A stretch of 64,000 nucleotides of DNA from Sphingomonas xinjiangensis (GTDB lineage Bacteria; Pseudomonadota; Alphaproteobacteria; Sphingomonadales; Sphingomonadaceae). How positions within the stretch are numbered: position 1 is the first letter of the stretch; each line of letters opens with the position of its first letter. Positions 1 through 7,872 of the stretch are shown in pieces. The translations under genes were made by a program, and so were the position numbers. The notes under the pieces are model-generated. The model was not told where the DNA came from. It saw only the letters and a list, made by a program, of their open reading frames with translations, and did not search any database. The DNA lies in contig NZ_JACIJF010000002.1 in the NCBI RefSeq assembly GCF_014199255.1, positions 372,001-436,000 on the forward strand, in the 5' to 3' direction.

Positions 1-460
1 CTTGGATGGAGCTTGCTCGCTAATCGGCATCGCTGCCTACAAAGCCACCGAACATGGCTCTCATCAACCAACAAGGCCTTTGGAGAGGCGGGCGCGGTGA
101 TCCGCCGCAGCGGAAGCCAGCGGCTAGTAAGACCGCAAGCCGATGTGTAGGCGCTTCCGCCGCCTCTGCAAATCGGTCGCTTGTTAATGTACCGATTTCA
201 ACTTGGATTGGCCGTTTGCACCGCCGCATATCGGCATGAAGGGCAACGAACTTCCGTTCTGCAGCTAGCCGAACGGAGGCCCGCGCTCCGCCCTCATTCA
301 ACCGATGAACTCTACGCTTCCGTCGCCGAGCGAGAGGCCGAGCAGTGCCGGTGAGACGGCGCTCTCCCTGACGCGATATCTGCAAACACCTTGCCAGACA
401 CTGGGTCTCGCCATAGTGGACATGATATACTGTATCGTGATTCGTGCTTAGGGGGATTTT
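1..460. other. Gene-free leader upstream of the first TonB receptor
   Basis: I see no convincing gene here. The open frames on both strands are arginine- and alanine-rich shadows without family motifs. The left part could be a decayed remnant of an accessory gene, but I cannot name one. The last 40 bases hold the likely promoter and ribosome binding site of the downstream receptor. Confidence 0.5.
426..456 (+). promoter_or_regulatory. Possible -10 box and Shine-Dalgarno of the TonB receptor operon
   Basis: TATACT at 426-431 resembles a -10 hexamer and sits inside an imperfect inverted repeat (GATATAC/GTATC). I found no good -35 at 16-18 bases. The run AGGGGGA at 450-456 lies 4 bases before the TTG start at 461, which supports that unusual start codon. 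Confidence 0.3.
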
Positions 461-2599
461 TTGAACCGACTGTCCATTGCGGCAGGCCTGATGCTTGGCC
501 TGCCTCTTATCGCCACGCCTGCATTCGCCCAGACCGAAGACGAGGAGCACTCACGCCGCTCGGACATCGTCGTAACCGGAGTGCGGGAGGACGATAGCTA
601 TGCGCCGCAGCAGGCGACCGTCGCCGGCAAGAGCCCGGCGCCGCTGATCGAGATCCCGCAATCGGTAAGCGTGGTGACGCGCCAGCAGATCGAGGATCGC
701 AACCTGTTCACGATCGGCGAGGCAGTGCAGACGGTGGCGGGCGTCACGGTGATGCCGTTCGATGGCACCAATCCCGATTATCGTGCGCGCGGCTTCGTGC
801 TCGACTATGCCTATGACGGCATTCCGTCGACCTTCTCCTCGGGCGTGCCCGAGTTCGACCTCGTCATCTACGAGCGGCTCGAAGTGCAGCGCGGCCCCAC
901 CGGCCTGTTCCGCGGCTCGGGTTCGCCGGGCGGGACGATCAACCTGATCCGCAAGCGCGGTCAGGACCAACTCGCACTCTCCGGCGCGCTGTCCGCGGGC
1001 TCCTGGAACAACTATCGCGGCGAGTTCGATATCGGTGGGCCGGTCGATGCAGCGGGGCGCCTGCGCCTGCGGGCAGTGGGCGCGCTCCACGATCGCAATT
1101 TCTTCCAGAACAAGTCGCATACGCGCAAGCTCACCGCCTATACCGCGCTCGACTTCGACCTGACGCCCACCACGACGATCGGCGCGTCGCTCAGCTATCA
1201 GGACACGGTAGCGAACACGCCGATGAACGGGCAGCCGGCCTATGGCTTGCTGAGCAACGGCCAGCGACACCCGCTGACCGACCAGTTCCTGAACTTCCCC
1301 CGCAACTTCCAGCACCTGCCGAGCTGGAACAAGTTCGCCGAAACCACCACCGAATATGCCGGCGAGATCAAGCAGCAGGTCGGCGACTGGTCGGTCGTCG
1401 TGCGCGGGCTCCACCGCGATATTCCGCGCGCCTGGGCCGATGCCTTTATCGAGCCGGGTACGGGCGTCGACCCCGTCACGTTGACCGCCGCTTATGTGAA
1501 CCGCCGCAGCCGCGGCGTGAACGGCAAGACTTCGGTGGACGCATACGCCACCGGCCCGTTCAGGCTGTTCGGCCAGGAGCATGAGCTTGCGGTAGGCTAT
1601 AGCTGGGACAAGCGAACGACCTCATTCCGCAATCGCAGTCAAAACCGGCTCGGCAGATACTCGATCTATGATGCGGACTCGATCCCGCTGCCGGGTGCCG
1701 CCTTCACCTCGGGCAGCGAGACCGATCTCCAGCAGAGCGGCGTGCATGCCCAATTGCGGCTGCGGCCGACTAAGGACCTTACGATCGTCGCGGGCGGCCG
1801 GATCAGCGACTATACCAACAAGTCGCGGAGTATTGTGCCCTCACCGGCGACTAACTTCACCACGGGCGCCCGCGAGCGCGGCCAATTCACGCCGAGCGTC
1901 GGCGCGGTGCTGCACCTGACCGACGATGTCACGTTGTACGGAAGCTATTCCGACATCTTCAATCCCCAGACTCAGCTGCGTGCCGACGGAACCGTGCTTG
2001 ATCCGCGAGTTGGCCAGCAATATGAAGCTGGGCTCAAAGGGCGTTTCCTGGATGGAGCTCTCAACGCCAGCGCGGCGGTTTTCCGCAGCAAGGACAAGAA
2101 CCGCGCGCTCGCCGACACGGCAAACCCCGGTTTCTACGTTCAGGTCGGCGAGGTAAAGATCCAGGGATTCGAGTTCGAAGTCACCGGAAGCCCGCTTGCC
2201 GGGCTGGACCTCGTGGCGAGCTACACCAATGTGAAGACCGAGTTCGAATTAGGCACTGCGGCGCAGACCGGTGCCGTGTTCGACCTCAACACGCCGCGGC
2301 ACCAGTATAAGTTTTACGCGCGCTACGCGCCGGCGGCGCTGGGCGGCGCCTTCGCTGCGGTCAGCCTCAATGGTCAGAGCGGTGTAGTCGCTGGCGGCGT
2401 GCCCGGTATCCGGGAGCAGGCACCCGTCGCGGTGGTCGGTGGCCAGCTCGGCTGGCGCGTCAGCGACGATCTGCGGGCGTTCGTCTCGGTCAACAACGTG
2501 TTCGACAAGGTCTATTACCAGCGCGTCGGCTCGATCAACACGTACAACTTCTATGGCGAACCGCGGAACGTCCTGGTGACGCTCCGGGCAAGCTACTGA
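461..2599 (+). CDS. TonB-dependent siderophore-type receptor
   Basis: A 712-residue outer-membrane receptor that would import a ferric chelate or similar ligand using TonB-ExbBD energy. Residues 1-23 form a signal peptide ending AFA. A TonB-box-like segment DIVVTG lies at 35-40. The plug begins near residue 65 (PQSVSVVTRQQI) and includes RGF and the VQRGPTGLFRG element typical of siderophore receptors. The remainder is a 22-strand-type barrel ending in an aromatic residue (LRASY). The start is TTG, chosen because AGGGGGA lies just upstream and the signal peptide begins directly after it. The stop is one base before the next gene, so it is probably cotranscribed with the ABC-2 transporter genes. 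The ligand cannot be read from sequence. Confidence 0.9.
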   Translation: MNRLSIAAGLMLGLPLIATPAFAQTEDEEHSRRSDIVVTGVREDDSYAPQQATVAGKSPAPLIEIPQSVSVVTRQQIEDRNLFTIGEAVQTVAGVTVMPFDGTNPDYRARGFVLDYAYDGIPSTFSSGVPEFDLVIYERLEVQRGPTGLFRGSGSPGGTINLIRKRGQDQLALSGALSAGSWNNYRGEFDIGGPVDAAGRLRLRAVGALHDRNFFQNKSHTRKLTAYTALDFDLTPTTTIGASLSYQDTVANTPMNGQPAYGLLSNGQRHPLTDQFLNFPRNFQHLPSWNKFAETTTEYAGEIKQQVGDWSVVVRGLHRDIPRAWADAFIEPGTGVDPVTLTAAYVNRRSRGVNGKTSVDAYATGPFRLFGQEHELAVGYSWDKRTTSFRNRSQNRLGRYSIYDADSIPLPGAAFTSGSETDLQQSGVHAQLRLRPTKDLTIVAGGRISDYTNKSRSIVPSPATNFTTGARERGQFTPSVGAVLHLTDDVTLYGSYSDIFNPQTQLRADGTVLDPRVGQQYEAGLKGRFLDGALNASAAVFRSKDKNRALADTANPGFYVQVGEVKIQGFEFEVTGSPLAGLDLVASYTNVKTEFELGTAAQTGAVFDLNTPRHQYKFYARYAPAALGGAFAAVSLNGQSGVVAGGVPGIREQAPVAVVGGQLGWRVSDDLRAFVSVNNVFDKVYYQRVGSINTYNFYGEPRNVLVTLRASY

Positions 2600-2600
2600 G

Positions 2601-4028
2601 GTGGCGGCGCTCGTTCCTGTGATCGCCGGTCAGCAATGGCGGCTGCTGGTGCGGGACCGGCGACTCGCGGTGCTGGGGCTTTCGCTGCTGCTGGCGCTGC
2701 TCGCCGCAGCGTTTGCCGGCGCCGCGCTGCACGGCGCACGCGAAAGGGAACGGCGCGCCGCTCAGGCCGAGGAGGCGCGAGTCTGGGCATCGCAGGGACC
2801 CGCGAATCCCCACGGTGCGGCGCATTTCGGACGCTATTTCTTCAAGCCAGTCTCGCCCCTCGCCGTGATCGATCCGGGTCTGCTGTCGCAGCTCGGCAAC
2901 TCGCTCAAGGTCGAGGCACATGCCAACAATCCGGCACGCAACCGGACGATCGACGGCGGTACGGCGCTCGACCGCTTTGGCGGACTCAGCCCGGCAACGA
3001 TGCTCCAGCTCTTTGCTCCCCTGCTGGTGATCCTTTCCGGCTTTTCCGCCTTTTCGGGCGAACGCGCACGCGGCCTGCTCCGCCAGGAGCTCGCCGCCGG
3101 GGTTCCTCCCGCCGCGCTGATGGCCGGGCGCCTGGGCGGCCTGGGTGCCACCGTCGGGCTGCTGCTCGCCATCGCTACCCTGGCGAGCGCCCTGGCGCTG
3201 GCATGGAGCGGTGGAGGGCCGCCGGAGTACGCGGCACTATTCTGGATGATGCTTGGCTATGGCTTGTTTCTTCTCGCTTTTGCTGCGCTGACGCTGGCGG
3301 CCTCGGCTGCCTTTGCGTCGGCGCGGACGGCGCTGGTGGTGCTGCTTGCCTTCTGGGCGATGGCGACGCTGTTCGTGCCCCGCATCGCCCCGACGATCGC
3401 GGACATGATGGCTCCTACCCTGTCCGGCCCGGCATTCGAGGCCGCAGTGTCCAAGGAAGTGCGCGAGGGTCTGAGCGGCCATGATCCGCAGGACGCGCGG
3501 CTCGAGCGGCTTCGGCAGACAACGCTGCAGCGCTACGGCGTGTCGAAGCTCGAGGATTTGCCGGTCGACTTCAACGGCATCGCACTCTTCGCCGGCGAGC
3601 AACTGTCCACCGCCATCTATCGCCGCCACTTTGCCGAACTCTATGACGGCTATGACCGCCAGGCGGCGATCCAGCGCGGCTTCGCGCTCCTCTCGCCGCT
3701 TCAAGCGGCCCGGCCCTGGTCGGCGTCGCTCGCGCAGAGCGATCAGCATGCGCACCGGCGCTTTCTCGAACAGGCGGATGGCTTTCGCTACGGGTTGGTT
3801 CAAACGCTCAACCGCGCGATCATCCATCGACCCAAAGGCGAGGAAGGCCCCTATCTTGCGGACGTCGCCGCAATTACGCGTGGCGCGCGCTTTACTCCCA
3901 TCCGGCCCCCGCTGGGCGAAGCACTCGCACGCCACTGGGTCGATCTGGCGATCCTTGTCCTCTGGGCTGGAGCGTCGGTGTTGCTGGCCTTCGGCGCGGC
4001 GCGGCGCCTCGGAAGGTCGGGCGCATGA
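2601..4028 (+). CDS. ABC-2 type permease, DUF3526-like (first of two)
   Basis: A 475-residue inner-membrane permease with a GTG start one base after the receptor stop. One N-terminal membrane helix (about 25-45) is followed by a periplasmic stretch of about 90 residues. Then come several hydrophobic helices from about 135 to 260, a second large soluble loop (about 270-430) and a final helix before the C-terminus. The ERARGLLRQELA segment after the second helix is characteristic of NosY/DUF3526 permeases, which work with a NosF-like ATPase. It overlaps the next permease gene by four bases (ATGA), so the two subunits are probably made together. The substrate and the direction of transport are unknown. 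Confidence 0.75.
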   Translation: MAALVPVIAGQQWRLLVRDRRLAVLGLSLLLALLAAAFAGAALHGARERERRAAQAEEARVWASQGPANPHGAAHFGRYFFKPVSPLAVIDPGLLSQLGNSLKVEAHANNPARNRTIDGGTALDRFGGLSPATMLQLFAPLLVILSGFSAFSGERARGLLRQELAAGVPPAALMAGRLGGLGATVGLLLAIATLASALALAWSGGGPPEYAALFWMMLGYGLFLLAFAALTLAASAAFASARTALVVLLAFWAMATLFVPRIAPTIADMMAPTLSGPAFEAAVSKEVREGLSGHDPQDARLERLRQTTLQRYGVSKLEDLPVDFNGIALFAGEQLSTAIYRRHFAELYDGYDRQAAIQRGFALLSPLQAARPWSASLAQSDQHAHRRFLEQADGFRYGLVQTLNRAIIHRPKGEEGPYLADVAAITRGARFTPIRPPLGEALARHWVDLAILVLWAGASVLLAFGAARRLGRSGA

Positions 4029-5419
4029 CCGGCTCGTTGGAGATCGTTCGGCTCGAAGCAGTCCGAACATGGCGCGACCCGGTGATGCGGGTCATGCTGA
4101 TCCTGTTCGCGCTTCTTGCCGGCTATGCCGCGCTGAGCGGCGCGCGTTGGGCGGACGCGCGCGCAACAGCGGTCCGACAGACGGTGGCCGAGGCCGACGA
4201 GACGATGGCAAAGCGCCGCGAGACTTTCGCCAAGATGGTCGCCAAGGGCGAGAAGCCCAATTTCGGCCTGATCTACGCGACGGCGCTGCCGTTCCGTGCG
4301 GGACTGCCCACCCCACCGCTCGCCGCGTTGTCCGCGGGCCAGGCCGAAGGCTATCCGGCCGCTGCCAGCATCGCACCGTTCCTCGATCCCTGGTCGATCT
4401 TCGACCCGCACATGGCGGGGCTCGAAAGCCCATCGGTGCTTGCAGCCGGCCGCTTCGACCTCGCCTTCATCATTGTCGTGCTACTGCCGCTGCTGCTGAT
4501 CACCGCGACCTATGACTTCTGGTCGCGTGACGTCGAGAACGGCAGCGCCCGCTTCCAGCTCGCCCAACCCATTTCGCCCGCTCGGCTCGTCCTGACGCGC
4601 GCAGCGATGCGCGGCGGCAGCTTACTGGCGGCATCGACGTTGATCGCATGCCTCGCGCTCGCGATGGCGGGGGCACAGGACCTTGCCGGCCTGACAGGCT
4701 TCGCCGCAATCGTTCTTGCCTATGGGCTGTTCTGGATCGCGCTTGCGATCCTCATCAACCTGTTCGTGCGTGCCTCGACCACCGCGGCACTGGCGACTGG
4801 CACGGCCTGGCTGGTTGTCGTCGTGCTGCTGCCCGGCATGATCGCGGCCACTGCGGATCTGGCGGCGCCCCGGCCCTCGGAACTGTCCTATACCAATGCC
4901 GTTCGGGCGGCCGGTCTCGAGGTGCGGGCAGCGCATGCCAACGCCGCGCGTGCGGCCGCCAAGGCGGAGCCGCGCAACAACTACCCTGCATCGCTGTGGC
5001 ACAGCCGGGGCGAGATCCAGGCGCGTGACGCCCGCCTGCTTCCGCTGCATCGCACGCACGCCGAGCAGGCGGCGCACCATCGCGGCGTTGCCGAGCGGCT
5101 GCGCTTCCTCTCGCCGGCGATCGTCGTGCAGGACGCGCTCGACCGGCTCGCAGGCACCGATGCAAGTCGCGCGCTTGCCTTCCGGCAACAGGCGCGCGGC
5201 TTCGCGGGGCGGGCTCGGCAGCTCGCCTTCGACTGGATGGATCGCGGGCGGCTGATGACGCTCGCAGACTATGATCGCCCACTGCTGCGCTTCGCCTTCG
5301 CAGAGCCTTCGCGCGCCGGTCCGATCGCCGCCGACCTGGCTGCGCTGCTGTTGTTCACTGCGCTGCTGCTCCTGTTCGCCGCACGCCGCCTACGCGGCGG
5401 CCCGACGAAGCTGCTCTGA
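4025..5419 (+). CDS. ABC-2 type permease, DUF3526-like (second of two)
   Basis: A 464-residue membrane protein with the same architecture as the preceding gene: an N-terminal helix (about 20-38), a charged periplasmic loop, helices between about 150 and 275, a soluble region rich in Arg and His, and a C-terminal helix. The segment FWSRDVENGSARFQLAQPIS matches the place where the first permease has its ERARGLLRQ motif. Two related but divergent permeases plus one ATPase suggest a heterodimeric ABC-2 complex. The start overlaps the previous stop (ATGA). The next gene follows 13 bases after the stop. Confidence 0.75.
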   Translation: MTGSLEIVRLEAVRTWRDPVMRVMLILFALLAGYAALSGARWADARATAVRQTVAEADETMAKRRETFAKMVAKGEKPNFGLIYATALPFRAGLPTPPLAALSAGQAEGYPAAASIAPFLDPWSIFDPHMAGLESPSVLAAGRFDLAFIIVVLLPLLLITATYDFWSRDVENGSARFQLAQPISPARLVLTRAAMRGGSLLAASTLIACLALAMAGAQDLAGLTGFAAIVLAYGLFWIALAILINLFVRASTTAALATGTAWLVVVVLLPGMIAATADLAAPRPSELSYTNAVRAAGLEVRAAHANAARAAAKAEPRNNYPASLWHSRGEIQARDARLLPLHRTHAEQAAHHRGVAERLRFLSPAIVVQDALDRLAGTDASRALAFRQQARGFAGRARQLAFDWMDRGRLMTLADYDRPLLRFAFAEPSRAGPIAADLAALLLFTALLLLFAARRLRGGPTKLL

Positions 5420-5432
5420 GGATATGCCATCA

Positions 5433-6137
5433 ATGCTGGAAGCCGTCGCGCTCACTAAGGATTTCGGAACCCATCGCGCGCTCGACGCGCTCGATCTTCG
5501 CGTCGAGGCGGGAGAGATCGTCTGCCTGCTCGGTGCCAACGGCGCAGGCAAGACGACGACGATCAACCTGTTCCTGGGCTTTCTCGAACCGAGCGCGGGC
5601 GAGGCACGGGTCGACGGCGTCGACGTGCGCAGCGATCCGGTCGGCTCCAAGCGCAAGCTGCTCTATGTGCCCGAGCAGATCGCGCTGTTCGGCGAACTCA
5701 CCGGCCTTGAGAACCTCATCTATTTCGCCGCGCTCTCGGGCATATGCGACCGATCGCCCGCTAATCTGCGCCGGTGCCTGGCGCAAGCCGGCCTGGCGGA
5801 TGCGGCGATGGATAGAAGGGCGGCGGGCTATTCAAAGGGGATGCGGCAGAAGGTCGGCATCGCACTGGCCATTGCCAAGCAGGCACGTGCCCTGCTGCTC
5901 GACGAGCCTACTTCGGGCCTGGATCCACAGGCCTCGGCGGAGTTCCACTCTTTAGTAGTCCGGCAACGCGACGCCGGCGCTGCCGTCCTGATGGTCACCC
6001 ACGACCTGTTCCGCGCCCGAGAAGTAGGAACCCGGATAGGGCTGATGCGAGAAGGGCGGCTGCGGCGCATGATCGACGCTGCCGACATTACCGCGTCGGA
6101 GCTGGAAAGCCTCTATCTCGAGGAAATGGGACGGTAG
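5433..6137 (+). CDS. ABC transporter ATP-binding protein (NosF/CcmA-like)
   Basis: A 234-residue ATPase that would power the two upstream permeases. Visible motifs are Walker A GANGAGKTT, Q-loop region YVPEQIAL, a diverged signature YSKGMRQK in place of LSGGQ (usual for ABC-2 exporters), Walker B LLLDEPTSGLDP and the H-loop VTHD. I prefer ATG 5433 over the in-frame ATG at 5424. GAGGA at 5418-5422 is 10 bases from the first and only 1 base from the second. It ends the operon that begins with the TonB receptor. Confidence 0.85.
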   Translation: MLEAVALTKDFGTHRALDALDLRVEAGEIVCLLGANGAGKTTTINLFLGFLEPSAGEARVDGVDVRSDPVGSKRKLLYVPEQIALFGELTGLENLIYFAALSGICDRSPANLRRCLAQAGLADAAMDRRAAGYSKGMRQKVGIALAIAKQARALLLDEPTSGLDPQASAEFHSLVVRQRDAGAAVLMVTHDLFRAREVGTRIGLMREGRLRRMIDAADITASELESLYLEEMGR

Positions 6138-6299
6138 GCGGAGCTTTCGGCATCTACGGGAGGCCGAGAGGACCCAGAAGTGGACGTTCGAACCACCCTT
6201 GCTTCTCGAATTCGGACGTCCGTTCAGCAAGGCTTGCATGGCAGCCACTCGCCCAATTCCGGTCATGCACCGGCTATTCTGTTGAACCCGAAAGATCCC

Positions 6300-7800
6300 A
6301 TGGCGAGGTGGATAGCGGCTGACACTCTGTCAGAGTGCGGTTGCTGACCCCTAACTCCGTGGAGGCAACCATGCTTGCAGCTGATCGACCCCATGCGCCT
6401 GCCGCTATCCGTATAGATCTTGGCGCGATCTTTGTTTCGTTGGAACTGAGTAAATCAACGTGGCTGGTCACGTCTTTGTCGCCCGGTGCTGGCGAGCGGA
6501 TGTCGAAGCATGTTGTGCGTGCTGGTGACGTTGCCGGATTGATGGAGCGTTTTGCGCAACTTCGCGAGAAAGCACGGGTTCGGACCGGGCACGAGTTCGG
6601 CTTCATCGTTATCCAGGAGACCGGCCTGGATGGGTTCTGGATCCACCGCGTGTTGGAGCGCGAAGGGATCGAGAGCTATGTCGTCGACCCGGCGTCGATC
6701 GCAACGTCGCGCCGACGCCGCCGGGCAAAGACCGACAAGATCGATGGCGAAGCGCTGGTTCGTGCGCTGCTTGCCTACAAGCGAGGCGAGCCACGCGTCT
6801 GCGCGATGGTCAGGCCGCCCAGCGTCGAAGAGGAAGATCGACGTCGCATTTGCCGTGAGCGCCAGGTGCTGATCATTGAGCGAACCCAGCATATCAACCG
6901 GATCAAAGGTTTGCTCTTTGCACAGGGCATCACTGGATATGAGCCGCTACGTCGCGACCGGCGGGAACGGTTCGAAGATCTCAGAACCGGCGATGGACGC
7001 GTTCTCGCAGCTCAAGTCAGATCGCAAATCGATCGAGAGATGGACCGGCTCGAGCTGATTATTGAACAGATCAAAGCCGTCGAGGATGAGCGCGCCGCGC
7101 TCATCGCGGAGCAAGCCGCCAACACGCCAGCGGCAATGCTTCTCAACCTCAAGGGCATCGGCCCAGAGTTCGCCACCATCCTCTACGCAGAAGGGCTGTT
7201 CCGCCATTTTGATAACCGGCGCCAGCTGGCGGCCTATGCCGGCCTTGCCCCCACACCCTGGCAAAGTGGATCGATCAGACAGGAGCAGGGTGTCTCCAAG
7301 GCCGGCAATAGCCGCCTGCGAACGACCATGGTCGAGCTCTCTTGGCTCTGGATCCGTTACCAGCCTGACTCGGCGCTTGCCCGCTGGTTCCAGGAACGCG
7401 TGCAGCACAACGGCGGCCGTCTCAAGAAGCCGACGATCGTGGCGCTCGCCCGCAAACTTCTTATCGCGCTGTGGAAATATGCAACCTCAGGTGTGGTGAT
7501 CGAGGGAGCCGTGATGAAGGCTGCCTGATCCGAACCCTTACGCGTTCCCGGAGCCCGATCAGCTCCGTGGATCCAGGTAAGCGAACCGAAACGACTGTTG
7601 GCGTTCAGCGCCGTCCGAAAGACTGGTCCCGCTTTCCTGTGCCCGTAACCGCCGCAAGCGGGATAATGGTGCGGCCACCCCGAGTGGCGACCGTATGTGA
7701 GCTGGATAAGGTTCGGACTGTCGAGCCGCGTCATGCATCGGGCCACGCCTGGATCCGACACCAAGGAGACCATCAATGTAGATACCACGATCACCCTTGA
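6300..7800 (+). mobile_element. IS110-family insertion sequence (ends approximate)
   Basis: The element is defined by its transposase gene and by structured noncoding DNA on both sides. IS110 elements lack ordinary terminal inverted repeats and make no consistent target duplication, so the ends cannot be fixed here. The 5' side has a short perfect hairpin (CACTCT-GTC-AGAGTG) just before the gene. The 3' side has about 270 bases with CCCGCTT pairing to AAGCGGG near 7627-7665. It sits between a rightward operon and a leftward operon and appears not to disrupt either. Confidence 0.6.
6371..7528 (+). CDS. IS110-family transposase (DEDD recombinase)
   Basis: A 385-residue transposase. The N-terminal RuvC-like part carries the acidic positions: E in VSLELSKSTW where D is more usual, E in IQETGLDG, and the two D of KTDKIDGEAL. 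A coiled region follows at about 150-240. The C-terminal Transposase_20 part has a helix-hairpin-helix (LKGIGPEFA) and the serine motif VSKAGNSRLR. The start is ATG 6371 because GGAGG at 6361-6365 is 5 bases upstream; the frame stays open further upstream but without a ribosome site. The frame is intact, so the element may be active. The partner noncoding (bridge/seek) RNA is expected in the flanking noncoding DNA. Confidence 0.9.
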   Translation: MLAADRPHAPAAIRIDLGAIFVSLELSKSTWLVTSLSPGAGERMSKHVVRAGDVAGLMERFAQLREKARVRTGHEFGFIVIQETGLDGFWIHRVLEREGIESYVVDPASIATSRRRRRAKTDKIDGEALVRALLAYKRGEPRVCAMVRPPSVEEEDRRRICRERQVLIIERTQHINRIKGLLFAQGITGYEPLRRDRRERFEDLRTGDGRVLAAQVRSQIDREMDRLELIIEQIKAVEDERAALIAEQAANTPAAMLLNLKGIGPEFATILYAEGLFRHFDNRRQLAAYAGLAPTPWQSGSIRQEQGVSKAGNSRLRTTMVELSWLWIRYQPDSALARWFQERVQHNGGRLKKPTIVALARKLLIALWKYATSGVVIEGAVMKAA

Positions 7801-7849
7801 CCGACGTCCTCGTCATGTGAGCGGTCGCGAGTCGAGCGCATGTGGCGCG

Positions 7850-7871
7850 CCGCGACGGAAGCGCGTCGCGG
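7850..7871 (-). terminator. Hairpin directly after the TonB receptor stop
   Basis: CCGCGACG at 7850-7857 pairs perfectly with CGTCGCGG at 7864-7871. It lies just downstream of the stop codon of the leftward receptor gene. There is no T tract, so it may stabilise the 3' end rather than terminate. Confidence 0.35.
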
Positions 7872-7872
7872 G

